Shown: positions 24,301 through 36,095 of the stretch, in pieces
Layout: each line of letters starts with the position of its first letter
Numbering within the stretch: the first letter of the stretch is position 1
The notes under the pieces: model-generated
Told to the model about the DNA's origin: nothing
What the model saw: the letters and a program-made list of their open reading frames with translations, nothing else
Databases searched by the model: none
Assembly (NCBI RefSeq): GCF_932276165.1
Contig: NC_063988.1
Location: forward strand, 7,068,001-7,132,000
Length of the DNA: 64,000 bases
From: Plutella xylostella
Taxonomy: Eukaryota > Arthropoda > Insecta > Lepidoptera > Plutellidae
Direction: 5' to 3'
Made by a program: the position numbers and the translations under genes

Positions 24301-27300
24301 CCTGCTACCCTATCCTAGTCTATATTTATTATATTACTGCACGTGTAAAATACATTAGACCTTTTGTCCTTTCTCGAAAATGCATCAAGCGTATATCCTA
24401 CTTAACTCTGAAACCCCCCGTTTCTCATCAAATTAAGAAAACATTAAGTATGAAATGCAGCGCTCTGATTGGCTAAACTGTAGTTGAGCACAATGACTCT
24501 GTTCAGAAGGCCTTAGCTTATCTACATATAAATATATTATGTATAGGTACTTAGGTAAGGCCCAGCTTAAATTCACTCTCAAAATTTTAATTCATCTTCA
24601 TGGCTGTCTGTGACCTGTGCCTAAGCCAGATTAGTACCAACCCTTTAGGTAACTCTATCTTTGTTCATCTCCATACGCTCGATGCATCGTCCACTATTGG
24701 GAGGAAACAAGGTCTTCTTCTTTGAACTACAAACATGTCATCTCAGCAGTCAATTCACGAAGGACATCAAACGTGTATTAGACGTCATAGCTTAGCCCAT
24801 AGCTTCTTCTGCATGACTTCCTTCCTCCTTCCTTGTTTCTGCAAGTTTTCTTCTTATAAAACGTCCTATTGTGACCTAAGGTGGTTTTAAATTTTTGTAC
24901 TTACCTGATTATGATGACTTATATTAAATTTAGTCCTAAACTTAGAAAGAAACGACCTTGTTTCCTTACGCATGGCACCAAGCACCATAGAACTAAATAC
25001 TACACTCAAGAGCAACGAAACAGTTCCTACCATTGACGTCCCATATGTCACTGGAACTTTATCATTGCTCGTCATTGTAGCTAGCACTTGCACTTGCATG
25101 TTAGCCGCCGCGGATAGCGCGCTCGGCCATCCGCTTCCGGTCCACGGCGCTGGTGATGCCCGACGGAGAAGGGGAAGAAGGGGAAGAGGGGGGTGAGGTA
25201 CTCGACGGGGTAGTGGAAGAGGGGGAGGGGGTGGGAGAGGATGATGAGGTAAGGAGGTGGAGAGATATCATTACAATTAGGAGTAATAAAAAGTTCCACT
25301 TGCCATTGGCGTTCCATAATGTCACTGGAACTTTTTCATTGCTCGTGATTGTATAATGTGATGTGGGTGCATCTGAATGATTCATGAGAATATCTTGAAT
25401 GTAACGTTTGAGTTCTGTAGGCGAGAATCACGTTTGAGAAATCAGATTTCAGTGTAATTTTCCTCGATGTTTTGTCTTGTGTTGGAAACCTTACATCTAA
25501 GTTAGACTCATTCAGATACCCCAATTAAAACCTGTATATATTATATTGTGTGATATTGGTTGTTTTTGCATGTTTTGGTTTGTGGATTTTGTATTAATTA
25601 ATTAACCAATAACAAGCTAATCATTATGAATTTTATTAGAAACTAGATATAATACTTAAGAACCATAATTATTATGTTTAGCTTATGTCGCGGAAGTCAT
25701 TAATCTGTCTGCATTGTTTTAAATAATCTTCGGTATCTTTTACCTAAAGCTAAAAAAATGCAGATTAATGTTTTTAGAATACCTATGTTGTTATTAAATA
25801 AATAAAAGATAACAGCTATCAGTCAATATCTCTCCAATTTCGATATCTGTTCCTAGAACTCTCTGTCGGTATCAGCATTGTCATCGAAGCTGTTACTTTA
25901 AGCCTTATATCGATATAACATATCAGTGATAATGGTTCAAATATAATTACCTACCTATAATCAGGAAAATACCAGGTCTACAGTACCTTCTGTTATGTAA
26001 ACATAGATCGATGATTGTTCCACAAAGACAGCCCTTTACAGGACGTTTTCATAGTATTAAAACTGTTTATTATCAGTTATTAATGTGATCAATTCAATAT
26101 TTCACAAAAAAAATAAAATATCATTCAACTATTGCGGCGTGACATGACACACATAGATAAAAGATAAAAGATAAAAGATAAAAAGTATTTATTCGGTGTC
26201 TAGCACCACACACCAAAAAATAATAATAACATAAGTAAGTACACAAAAAAAATAAAACAAAAAAAACGAAATTAAAAGTGAAAACAAACAAACAAAAGAA
26301 CATTAAGAATAATTAAAAAATAAATAAATTAATAATATATATAATGGTGTGAGTTGTCCAGCACCGAAAAGGCCCGCGCCTCAGCTTACACCGCTACAGA
26401 TGAGGTGGCATCCACCCACCTGACGCGGCACTGGTTTTCAGTCGCGTCCTAGAGTGACTGTCATTTGACCTACTTTTATAAAAAAGAAATATATATATTG
26501 TATATAGGTATACGGTTATACATAAATTTTATACTTAAATACCAATACTGGATAATATAATAACAATCATAAAAACATACACATAATATATAAAGCAAGA
26601 ATGTATACAATAATATGGTCCTAATGCAGAATAAACTAATAAAAATACTAAATGAGGGTAAATGTGCCTTCGGCGTTTCAGCGGGCGAGCGACACCGGTC
26701 ACACCGGTCGCCTCGCTTGTTTCAGCGCTCAGAACAGCCCGTGCCGTCGGCTGAACACTACGGTGAAACAGTTTTACAAACACAATAGATACAGTGTGAG
26801 TGAAAAAGGAACACAATTAGCACCACACAAGATCTATTTTTCAATAGCAGATAATATTGAAAAATAAAAAAAAAGGTAAGACAAGGGTTACACAACATAT
26901 TTAACAAATAACTACCTAATTTACTTTTTATAATATAAACGAAATAACTATTTAATTGTATTTGGAGCGTCATTCATTAGGCCTAGGTACATATACGTAA
27001 AAAATAATATTTGTTTCAGGTTAACGTTTCGTGAGAACAAAAGTGTATTCCTGATCATATGTAAAGGATAGACGGTGAAGAGATAGACAAGTGGAAGATA
27101 AACGCATAGACCGGCGGACTGATCCCGTGGGATTGAGTGGGAAACTAGTACCCTCCACGTGTCGTGACGAGAATGCCAGTAAGTAAATCACACATACCTA
27201 TATTGTAAATAAATGTATACAAATATTATGTAACGCACTAAAACGTAAGCAAATAATAAATACATTTTTTTTTAAAGTCACAAGTACGCTACTGCTAAAT

Positions 27301-29624
27301 GGCCAGGCTCACTAACACGATCTCTGTTTTAAAAGGAGCATTCGCTTTAACTTAGACCTAAATGATGCAACTGATTTCAGGTTACGCAAGCTTGGGTCTA
27401 GGCGGTTCCAACAGGAAGTAGCATTAAAGGAGAACGAGGCTTTGAATATGGCGGTCTTGTGCTGAGGAGTGAGGAGCAGGTATGAAGAGGCTCTCGTACG
27501 GTACATATTGAAGTCACGGGACCACCTTAGTTTATCATAAAGGTATTCAGGTATGTGTCTATGTACTATGCCAAATAACAAACAAGCAAAATGTAGGTAC
27601 CGTCGGCTTGCTATTTTTAACAATCCACTGTTATTTATGAAGGGAGTGACGTGTGCCCGGGGGGGGATGTCGTGACAGAATCGAGCGCAAGCATTTTGTA
27701 CTCGCTGTAGCAGACGTTGTGTTTTCGCATAAAGGCAAGGTCCATATACCGTATCTGCATAATTTAATTTAGACAGTACTAAACTCTCACATAGTTTTAT
27801 ACGCAAATCGGTATTAATGTAAGGTCTAATGCGGTACAGGACTTTTAGTCTATAAAAACAACTTGAAACTAAGCACAGGATATGTTTTTCGAAACGCAGA
27901 TTGGAATCAAAGCAGATACCGAGATTTCTAGCTTCAGTAACTTGTTCTATAGATTTCCCAGCTACCTTTATATCGGGTTTCATTGCTTTAATACCCTGTA
28001 TTTGTTTTCTAGAGCCTATAATAAGAAATTTAGACTTTGTTGGATTAAGTAGAAGTGAATTCCTCTTGGACCATTCTACATAGCCCTACCTAAATAAGGA
28101 AAAGGCTATGGTGAAGAAGAATAAAAACAATATAATAAACCGCCTTAACTGAAAAGACATCTACAATACAACCAAAAACTGGCCACGGAATATTTCTCTA
28201 TTTGTAAAAGTTGTTTTAATTTCAATTTAAGGCCTACCTTGTCCCCACTGGCCGTCATGGCTTCAGATAGAAACGAATTTTACGGTCGATGGAGATATGA
28301 CATTACCTTTTGACACACACTTACACAATAACTTCAATATCTCCACAGGCGTTTTCCAACTACACGGACAAGACGGTGGAGTTCGCGCCGATCAGCGACG
28401 TGTGGTACATCGGCGACGCGGACTTCCGGATACAGTGCACGCTGTCGCGCGACGTGGAGGTCAACCCTAACGATTGGATCGGCATCTACGATGTGAGTTT
28501 AAAACACGGCTGGACCATTATTTTAAACCACAGGTTAACACCATGTAGTATGTAGTATCCCAGAATTTCTGGGGGAATCTCTTTTAAGGTGAAGCGAAGC
28601 GAATCTACATATAGATATTACAGGGCCCCAGGGCAGGGTATCATGTGACCAGACGAGTCACCCGTTCTCAGCTTACATTGCCACTTTTGCAACCGCATGT
28701 ATTTCCGACGCGACGTTTAGATGCATTTTATGGTCGCTGCCAAGCTTTAGTTCTTAGTTCAGTGGAAAATCTTCGAAGTTTCTTCGAAAATGTATCTATT
28801 ACAAAAAAAAAACATATTATAAGTCAATGCTATTTATATCCCTGAACAATTATTTACCCTTCTCATTTACTAAAGAAATACCTTTCTGAACAACCCTTCT
28901 CATTCCAGGCCGACTTCCACAACCTAGACGACTACATAGTGTACGAGTACCTGGCCAAGGTCTGCCAGTCGCCGTCGGCGGCGGAGGCAGGGCGCGCGCG
29001 GCATATCACGCTCAGCTTCCCCGTGGGCAGTGGCGTTAGGACGCCAGGGTTCTATAGGTTTATTTACTTCAGCCAGCCTAATAGCGATGTTAGGAGCGTG
29101 CTGGGTGAGTTTTATTTGAGATCATTTATATTAGGTATGACATTATGGTCGCGAATCATCCATCGCTCAAAAATATTATAATATGTAGGTGTCTTCCAAG
29201 GAGCGAATAGATATCACTCTGTACTTAGCCTTCAACACCAACGAAGTTTCTATGGAGAATCAAATATTATTGTCGAGAATGTTGTAAGTCGTACAACAAT
29301 AGTTGTTTAGTTAGAAGACTTCAGTCACCCCTTTTCGGCTTTCTATACCATTTTTACAACACCCTGTATTATTCAGTAAAACCTGAACGGTTAACTTATT
29401 TGTATCTTACCCCCACAGGTATATCAGAACCGTTCGAAGCCAGCAGCAAAGACGACAAGCTGGTGGCCATAGACCCGTGCGAGCAGGCCTGCTCGTCGGG
29501 GTCACCACTCCCGCACCGCTCGAGCAAACCGTCGACAGCACACACGGACATATTCACGGACTTCACCGGCCTGGATGTCGCCAACCTCTCGCGACACTTC
29601 TCCAACGACCTGTCAATCGACTGA
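15332..29624 (+). CDS. INPP5K: Inositol polyphosphate 5-phosphatase, INPP5K/SKIP-like
   Basis: Nine coding exons: 15332-15345, 15881-16000, 16293-16518, 17141-17316, 18343-18588, 19517-19670, 28349-28492, 28909-29104 and 29419-29624. The model gives 493 residues, with every junction in phase. The catalytic IPPc domain fills about residues 5-305: YFVTWNVATRSPG, DFYVIGLQE, GNKGAVSVRF, NSHLTAHE, FWVGDLNFR, PSWTDRILY and SDHKPV. A C-terminal SKICH domain follows (about 310-425: NDWIGIYD, YIVYEYL, GFYRFIYFSQ, VRSVLGISEPF). The order and the WTDRIL variant match INPP5K, which removes the 5-phosphate from PI(4,5)P2 and PI(3,4,5)P3 at the ER and plasma membrane. The last 65 residues are Ser/Thr-rich. 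The 8.7-kb intron 6 separates the two domains and holds most repeats. INPP5J-like is the alternative. Confidence 0.88.
16934..17031. repeat. Inverted repeat in INPP5K intron 3
   Basis: A perfect 15-bp pair, GTGAGTCGCGTATTC at 16934-16948 and its complement at 17017-17031, around a GC-rich 68-bp centre. Probably a small MITE remnant; it lies about 110 bp before exon 4. Confidence 0.6.
19422..19452 (+). repeat. (CTTT)n microsatellite
   Basis: About eight TTTC units within INPP5K intron 5, shortly before exon 6. They may add to its polypyrimidine tract. Confidence 0.9.
19886..19947. repeat. Inverted repeat in INPP5K intron 6
   Basis: ACGGTTCATCAACAG at 19886-19900 and its exact complement at 19933-19947. 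Neighbouring sequence (19776-19820) has a GCAGACTGCAGAG word typical of a MITE end. Unclassified. Confidence 0.5.
21044..21970. mobile_element. Unclassified 927-bp element with 9-bp duplication
   Basis: Flanked on both sides by TATTACGAT (21035-21043 and 21971-21979). The ends are weakly inverted (CGGTTCCCC left, GGTAGAACC right). The interior is made of loosely repeated short phrases such as TTTCGCATAA, GGCCGAACC and GACCAAAAC, spread on both arms. It has no convincing coding frame and is itself hit by the MITE 21290-21436. A 9-bp duplication suggests a Mutator-like or other cut-and-paste element, but the superfamily is open. Confidence 0.6.
21290..21436. mobile_element. Palindromic MITE, Harbinger-like (copy 2)
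   Basis: 147 bp with the same CCCCC/GGGGG ends and almost the same sequence as 3280-3426. It is flanked by TAA (21287-21289 and 21437-21439) and nested in the element 21044-21970. Confidence 0.85.
21980..24960. other. INPP5K intron 6, unannotated part
   Basis: About 3 kb of AT-rich intron. I see no gene, no long inverted repeat and no clear transposon. Open frames here are short and have unlike codon use. Confidence 0.5.
25012..25360. repeat. Paired 70-bp repeat flanking a GC-rich island
   Basis: Two similar stretches (about 25018-25085 and 25290-25358), each containing CACTGGAACTTT followed by TCATTGCTCGT. Between them lies a GC-rich block (25100-25160) and a purine-rich G/A tract (25160-25260). 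The block is unusual inside an AT-rich intron. It could be an element interior or a captured exon; neither frame is convincing. Confidence 0.45.
26156..27311 (-). mobile_element. Probable 3' untranslated tail of the LINE fragment 27312-28092
   Basis: Read on the minus strand, sequence follows the stop codon of the RT fragment and ends in tandem TTTTATC units at 26156-26183, the type of microsatellite tail that ends several non-LTR families instead of poly(A). A GC-richer patch at 26640-26770 lies within. The extent of the tail is inferred. Confidence 0.45.
27312..28092 (-). pseudogene. 5'-truncated LINE reverse transcriptase C-terminus
   Basis: A continuous minus-strand frame to a stop at 27312-27314. 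It carries the post-catalytic part of a reverse transcriptase: NPTKSKFLIIG, then ARNLGICFDSNLRFEKHI, SKLNYADTVYG, LLQRVQNACARFC, and a C-terminal WNRLDPSLRNLKSVASFRSKLK. There is no YADD and no RNase H, so the copy is truncated at its 5' end at about 28092, as is usual for target-primed integration. It resembles CR1/Jockey-type elements. It lies antisense in INPP5K intron 6, 250 bp before exon 7. Confidence 0.8.
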
Positions 29625-29806
29625 CTAAGGACCTACCTCCCCGGGTCACCGGCCAACGGCAGGAGGAAGTGAGGTTTGAATTTGGAACTGTCTAGAAGAA
29701 ACAAGTGAGAATGGACCTATAGTGTAGTGCCGATGTGATCTGGCCAATTAGATAGTGGTTTTATAAAAATGGCCGTTCAACTAACCAATCAAAACAGAGC
29801 TTATAG
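29625..29806 (+). other. Start of INPP5K 3' UTR
   Basis: Sequence after the TGA at 29622-29624. There is no AATAAA before the transposon at 29807, so the UTR either ends without a canonical signal or runs into the element. Confidence 0.4.
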
Positions 29807-31057
29807 ATTGGCAAGTTGCTTGGCGACCCTCCTTGCGGGGTGAAAGACGCGGAGGGGACGAGGTACCCAAGACGACAGCGGGTAGCGGGAGGGTAGCGGG
29901 GAAGGGCAACGCGTGCACTGCATGTCATTGTTACGGCAGTCTCGGCCGCGCAGCCGAGGCGGCCACATGTCTTATATAGTCTGTCATAATTTGAGTGCGA
30001 CCCACATGAGATCATTGATCCTGAGACCATTAGTCTTAGGATGAGTGTTGAGGCCTTTTTAATATTATTATTAGGTATCTATAATTCGTCAACAAAATAA
30101 CGTTAGTAACAACAAATCGTATAATGTCTCAATATAGGGGCTTCTTGTAGAACAGCGTACCGGATCAGTCATGCTACGCGGCTAAAGGTTGGTACTGCGC
30201 AGTCAGATACGAAAAAGTAAACAACAGAGACGAAGAGTCCATATGACAGTGCGTCAGTTGTCAGTTCTTGTAACTAGGAAAGCAACCATAATTTATGTGA
30301 TTTAATGAAAGTAATTAATGAGCAAAACACAGAGAAAAATTACAAAATTGATGAAATTTTGAAAGAAAATGGTCATATCGTGCTTCGCCTACCCCCATAC
30401 CACCCGGAATTAAATCCTATTGAACTTGTGTGGCGGTACGTGAAAGGCGAGCTCGCAAGAACGTCGATTGACTCTAACTTAGATAAAGAGATAAAAGACT
30501 TAGAGTTGCTTTTCTCTAATTATTCGCCTAAAAAGTGGAGAAATTGTGACGACCATGTCATAAAAAATTAAGACAAATATTATAAATCTGATAGAGTATT
30601 TGACGATGTTTTGGACAGGTATGTTATTGTTTATTTATAATTTATTGTAAATTAAACATAAATTGGTTTTTGTCTTAGATTTATAATTGAAGTTAATGAA
30701 AACGATGATGAAGATGAGGATGACGACGACGATGAACAAGTTCAAACAGAGAGTGAACATGAAAGTGACATGGAAATTGATTTATAAAATAAAACACTTT
30801 TACATAAATAAATTCAAATTGGTAGATATTCTGAAGGTAAACATCCAAATTTTAATGCTGTCAAACTATAATTTTTAAGCTAAATATGACATTTACGGGA
30901 GCACTCATAGAATAAAATTTTACTTACGTCAGAAATAGTTACAAGCTATCGCGAGATTAATCCGGGCACACTTTTCTACGTGTGTAGCATGTCGTGCTAC
31001 CTCGCCCCCGCCACTTCTTTCACCCCGCAAGGAGGGTCGCCAAGTAACTTGCCGCAT
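29807..31057 (+). mobile_element. TIR transposon with decayed transposase (copy A)
   Basis: 1251 bp. The ends are ATTGGCAAGTTGCTTGG (left) and CCAAGTAACTTGCCGCAT (right), with a shared inner word TCACCCCGCAAGGAGGG in both orientations. It is flanked by TATAG (29802-29806 and 31058-31062). It encodes only the C-terminal part of a DDE transposase. Copy B, in opposite orientation, is at 47852-49194 in DNMT1. Both lack the same N-terminal coding half, so they descend from one shortened element. Confidence 0.85.
30305..30787 (+). pseudogene. DDE transposase C-terminal fragment
   Basis: Starts MKVINEQNTEKNYKIDE and contains the DDE_3-like motif PPYHPELNPIELVW, in which Glu is the last catalytic residue. 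TAA at 30569-30571 breaks the frame. After it the sequence continues as exon-like coding (DKYYKSDRVFDDVLDR), a GTATGT donor at 30619, an acceptor near 30679, and an acidic C-terminus rich in D/E ending at 30785-30787. It is IS630/Tc1-type by motif. Non-functional. Confidence 0.7.
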
Positions 31058-31062
31058 TATAG

Positions 31063-33846
31063 CGGTTCAATATGCAGTAGCGTTCTATGTTAGTTTTTTG
31101 ACAGTTCTAAATAGAAAATTAGTAAGTTCTTATACAATAGCTATTTTAATAAGCCAGTAATGAGCAGTACCTATTGACTTGTCATAATATGAATAATGAT
31201 TGACCCAGTGATTGAGGTTGAATCGGATTTGTTGTGCATTGATAATATTAGGAAAGTCAGAATCGTCATGATGTTATGAATTTGTAGATATACCTACTTA
31301 TCATTCTAGGATGCTGATATTTCTTCCACGACCTTACAAATTACAATAATTATCGAGTAAATATGTATTTACAAACACAATTTGGAAATGGACCAACATT
31401 CACTTCAGTCAAGACCAATATTATCACATAATCGTCAAAAATAATACCCAGCCATGTAATTACTTATAATAGTTTTGTTCTGTAAGTATAGTACTTATAA
31501 TCGAAGGTATTGAATGGTTACAAATATTTAGGGTTTTGTAGGTAGTAAATAATAGTGCTATGGCTTAATAATAGGATGGTATGAATTCGATATTATTTGG
31601 ATAGTGAAGAGGGATAGATTTTAGAATTTTATTTATATAGATTTTTTATTATGTTTCCTAGGTCGATGCCTTAGATTTCTTTGTAATATATAGAGGGACA
31701 TTAATGATATCAGTCCTCGTATAAAAGTAGATATAAATTATATATCATAGCCGTATTTAAGTAATTACTTCTACTTAAATAAAAACATATACATACCTAC
31801 TTATTAATATTTGTTAAGTGTGATAAACATGTTGGTAAGTAAAACAATTTATAGCCTTGTTAGAACTTAGCGTTTCTTAGAACAGTTTAATGTAATATTC
31901 GACATGTATGTACTAATGAAATTTTGAGTAAATGTACAACAGGTATAATAACATAAAGAGCTTCCCTAAACTAATTGCACAGTTTTCAGTAACGTATATG
32001 AACGCTTTATCATAATATATTTGGTGTATTAAATTATATCAAAATAAAACACAGTAAGTAGTAAATGTGCAATCGCCTTTCAACTAAAGAGGGTTACGAT
32101 TTTATACCGCTTTTGTATTTTTTAAAAGACGATTTAACTTTCAGCATTCGTTTTTACGTGATTTGTAAAGTATATAAAAAAATTGTAAGTATAGTAATTA
32201 TTTCAGTATCACAGTTCTATGGTCTCACCATAACATTCCAAACTATAAAATAGTTTTTCATTATTGTATAAAAGGTCTCAAAATTTGTGGGCTCAAAAGA
32301 AAAGCTCAGTGTTACTTTAATGACAATAAGCAATTTAGCATTACTTTATTTAGATATTAGCGCTTAGGAGGACATTTTGTCAACTTTCTACACATCCTTG
32401 GGCATTTAGATAACTTTTTTTTTATTCATATGAACCGTCCCTTTATTTTTTATGTTATGCATTTTTTGTTGCTTCAAGCTTAATGTAACTAACTATTTAT
32501 TTTGGAGTTGTGAAACAAGAGTGGTTGTACCAGCAGTATTAAAAGTGATGACACATCTTAAAACATTTTAGAAAAGAATACTTTGAATTTACAAACTTCA
32601 AATGCAATTTTACATAATAATTGTATTGGCAGTAAGCTGTAACACTAGCTAATTTCAATATTACCTGAAAACTGAAGGTCAGTAGCCTTCAGTAGTTACT
32701 TATTTCTTGCCATTTTTCCCATGTTCCCCTAGAATTCACATATTATAATATATAGATACCTATATGCCTAATAGTATAATAACTACTTATCACTATAATA
32801 TCAATCATTATTTGTTGAATGTACCTAAGTAAATATTTACATTGTTGTCTGTTAAAGTACCTACCTATTATATTTTTAAGTGATTTTTGTTATTTAAGTG
32901 CAATATCTAGTAGAATGCTTTAATTGAGTACAAAATGTGCAATCGATAAACACTTACTATAATTTTACCGTGTGATACAGTGATTAGGTTTTTAATTTTT
33001 TTGTACTATTTCTTGATTTTTCTTTACTCTATCGTAGTCTACTTCTGAATGTATCTCCCTGCAGCAGCACAGTGCGGTCCAAACAAGTAGATAGGCCCCT
33101 GGCCTTAGTTCAGTTCAATCTGAATGAGCTTGAGATTAAAAACAACCGACCAAATTACATTTGCTCTCTTTCAACACAAATGTTTCTGTACTTACATACT
33201 TAAGTTTCACAAAAGTACAATATTTTTATTCAATATAAAGTAGGAATTTCTTAGTAAATAGGTGTCGGTTAATATAGAGTAGGTAATTAGTGTTTTTTTA
33301 CAAGATTTAGTACAAAAGTATCCTGTCTTTGAATAAATTATAAAATTGCAAATGTTGTGTTATTTTATTGTAATAAATTTTATTTAGTTTGGAGTACCTA
33401 TAATTATTTTATGCTCAACCCGGTCTAAAAACATACCATAAGTATGGTTTTATCCACTGCGCGCTGAGCTGAGGAGCGCGGTCAGGCTGACTTATGGACT
33501 ATGCGGTAGGGAGAGAGGAAGCCATAACTTACCAGACATCATGTAGGTATCTTGAGTTTTGAACATTCCACAGAAGATATCTAAGGTCCCCATATCATAC
33601 AATATGATTTATCCATTGACATATATATTACTGCGTAAGGACAGGCCAAACCACTCAAGAAAATGGCACCCGCCCGTTGGCCCTAAAATAGACAATTTAG
33701 GGCCAACGGTCCTCAGTCGACAGTTGTCTGTGACGGAGAGATGAGTCTTTGTTTCTTGTGATAAATAAACCTATTTTTTTGTGAAAGGCTACAAAAACTA
33801 TGATACGAAGGTCAAAAAGGAATATGGAATATCGTATCATCCTTAA
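31063..33846. other. Intergenic AT-rich stretch, no gene seen
   Basis: 2.8 kb with stops in all frames and no recognisable protein. It may hold a long INPP5K 3' UTR, since AATAAA-type signals occur near 33330-33385. The only clear structure is the hairpin 33674-33709. Confidence 0.5.
33674..33709. repeat. Perfect 14-bp hairpin
   Basis: CCGTTGGCCCTAAA and its exact complement separated by 8 bases. Probably the core of a small MITE. Confidence 0.7.
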
Positions 33847-33850
33847 TTAA

Positions 33851-35368
33851 CCCATTTGCTGTCGCTGTACTCATTTGAGTACAGCTAAATATATTTTTAT
33901 TTCTAATACCCTGAAGGTACATTATTTTTTATTTATATTATTTTGAAAAGAGGGTACTTTTATCATTTAGGTAAAAAAAATATATGAGGGTATTTTAAAA
34001 AACAAGTGTTTTTTGGAGCAACCATATTTTATGTGTTTGAACAACAGTGTAAGTGAGTAACATTTTGCTATTTTTAAAATATTATTTATTGTGTAAATTT
34101 TTTTTTAGTAATTATTATGATAAGTTATACCAACATCTAACTGAATATATACTGTTATAATTGAAGTAAGAAAAATACCACTAATATTGTTTATAAAAAA
34201 TTTTAGAAGAACACTTTTATCGCTGTACTCAATTGAGTACACTGGCCACTTTAGTAGTAAAAAAATACAAATTTGTTTCAGTATTCCCAAAATGAGTCGC
34301 AAGATATTTTCCCATGAAAATAGCTTCAGAGGGCTTCAGGAAGCAATTGAGGCGGTTCTGGAAGATAGTGACGATGATCGTGAATATGATTTGGCGATAA
34401 TACCACCCAATCCTAGTGTTGAGACTGATGAAGAGGAACAATCTGATGAATATATGGTTACAAGTACGTTGCCACGGGATGTCCCCGGAAATGTGGAGGT
34501 TATTGTGCGCGATGAAGGTGTTTTGTCAAGTGACTACGGGTCCAACGACGAAGAACCATTGGCTGCAAAACGAGTTCGTCGGCAGCCTAACTTTTAGGAG
34601 CATCAGCAACCTCCTGAGTCTCCTGACTGGGTAAAACGATCACCATCCTACACATTTGATCATCAGCATACGTCTGAAGTACAAGACAAGCAGGATGCTA
34701 TAAAAAAACAGCTTGAAGATCTAAATCCGATACAAATATTTGAAACCATACTGGATTCTGACGTATTACAGCTCATACAATTCCACTTTTATTTCAAAAT
34801 TACAATAAAGGGATGGGTGGAGTGGATGAGCTTGATCAGTCCATATCATTATATAGGATCGGGATTCACGGCAAAAAGTGGTGGTGGGTTCTGTTTACCT
34901 ACATGTTGGACATGGCAGTTTCAAATGCCTGGCGTTTACATGTTTTGAGCAAGGATGACGGCATGGATCAACTCTTGTTTCGACGTAGTATTGCCAGATA
35001 CTATTTACGACAAGAAACTCTCAAAACAGATCGTCCATCCTCTTCTATGGTCGAAGAAATGCCTCAAGATGGATCAAGCCACTACCCACAGAAGCTTGAA
35101 AAGCAATTAAGATGCGTGGTGTGTCATGCAAGAGTCCCATAGAAATGCAAAAAGTGTTTGAAAACAGTATGTGTTGAAAAGTCATGCTTCGAAAAATTTC
35201 ACACATAAGTGGCCACTGTACTCAAACAAGTACACCTCTGAAAAATTATGAAAAAAAATAAAAAAAATTTTTTTTGCTTAGTTATTCTTTTTATAGTCAT
35301 GTGTTGATTAATAAAATAGATCATTTATAAAAAAAAACAAAGTTAGTTTAATTTTGGTCACTAATGGG
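33851..35368 (+). mobile_element. Internally deleted piggyBac element
   Basis: 1518 bp, flanked by TTAA on both sides (33847-33850 and 35369-35372). The ends are CCCATTTGC and CTAATGGG, as expected for piggyBac. Palindromic words lie near the ends and inside: GTACTCATTTGAGTAC, GTACTCAATTGAGTAC and GTACTCAAACAAGTAC. It keeps the N-terminal and C-terminal parts of the transposase gene but lacks the catalytic core. Confidence 0.9.
34292..35142 (+). pseudogene. piggyBac transposase remnant
   Basis: The N-terminus opens MSRKIFSHENSFRGL and is acidic, as is usual, then meets an in-frame TAG at 34595-34597. The same frame continues past it (QPPESPDWVKRSPSYTF) to about 34780. A frame change marks the deletion junction near 34780-34810. 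The C-terminal part then begins MGGVDELDQSISLYR, the conserved GGVD...D motif, continues GKKWWWVLFTYMLD, and ends shortly after CVVCHARVP. The Cys-rich C-terminal domain is cut short. Not functional. Confidence 0.85.
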
Positions 35369-35372
35369 TTAA

Positions 35373-36095
35373 TAAATAACCACATTTTAAAGCGATAATT
35401 ATTTTACTACCAAAGTCTACAATGGCCGCACGATGTAACCTTGTACGGACGTCCGCATGCAACTCACTCATATTATTGTGTACCTACTGTCCGGTGAGAC
35501 GGTAAAATATGAACGCACGTACAAGGTTGCGTCGTCAGGATAAGTAGCTCGGCTCTGACATAGTTCCAACAAATTATGACAGATGGCAGTTATTTTGCTT
35601 GTATGAAGAAGGTTTGAGCAAAATGTTCTGAAGGGCGTATCCTTCCTTTTGAAATCATTGGATTTATCCATTGAAGTAATAAGTTAGTAAGTAAGTACTT
35701 GTACTTACCTACTTATTACTTTCATGGATTTATCACATGCAACTTTAAGATTGCCGCCATTTTTAGTCAACAACTCGAACAACATTATGATTGGTAGGAT
35801 GTTGGTAGGTAGGTATTTTACTTACTCTATGTCTATGGGTCCTTGGTTCCATACTTCCATATAAATCATGCCTTAAAATGATGAAGAACTGCTTTTGGTT
35901 TGGTATTTTCAAAACAAAATATACGCCCGACCACACGGCATCGTTGTGGTGTGGTTGTGGTACGTGTGAATTGACCCTAACTACCTAGTACCTACAACTA
36001 CCGTCACTCGCAGAGCACGAGTGCAGAGGAAGCTTTGGAAAATCACATGCTGCCAGCCCTCGGTGCCTACTAAAAAAATATCAAATTATGACTGG
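35373..36095. other. Spacer with a weak inverted repeat
   Basis: No gene seen. AACCTTGTACG near 35438 and CGTACAAGGTT near 35518 form an inverted pair, probably a decayed MITE. Confidence 0.4.

Noticed and set aside
26157..26183. CRISPR-like or satellite array
   Set aside because: Only four short AAAAGAT units; it is the simple tail of the LINE fragment.
27901..28083. Plus-strand frame opposite the RT fragment
   Set aside because: An antisense shadow of the LINE frame, with no family match.
29761..30030. Minus-strand frame MVSGSMISCGS and its twin at 48971-49417
   Set aside because: Both cover the terminal region of TIR transposon copies A and B and show no protein family features.
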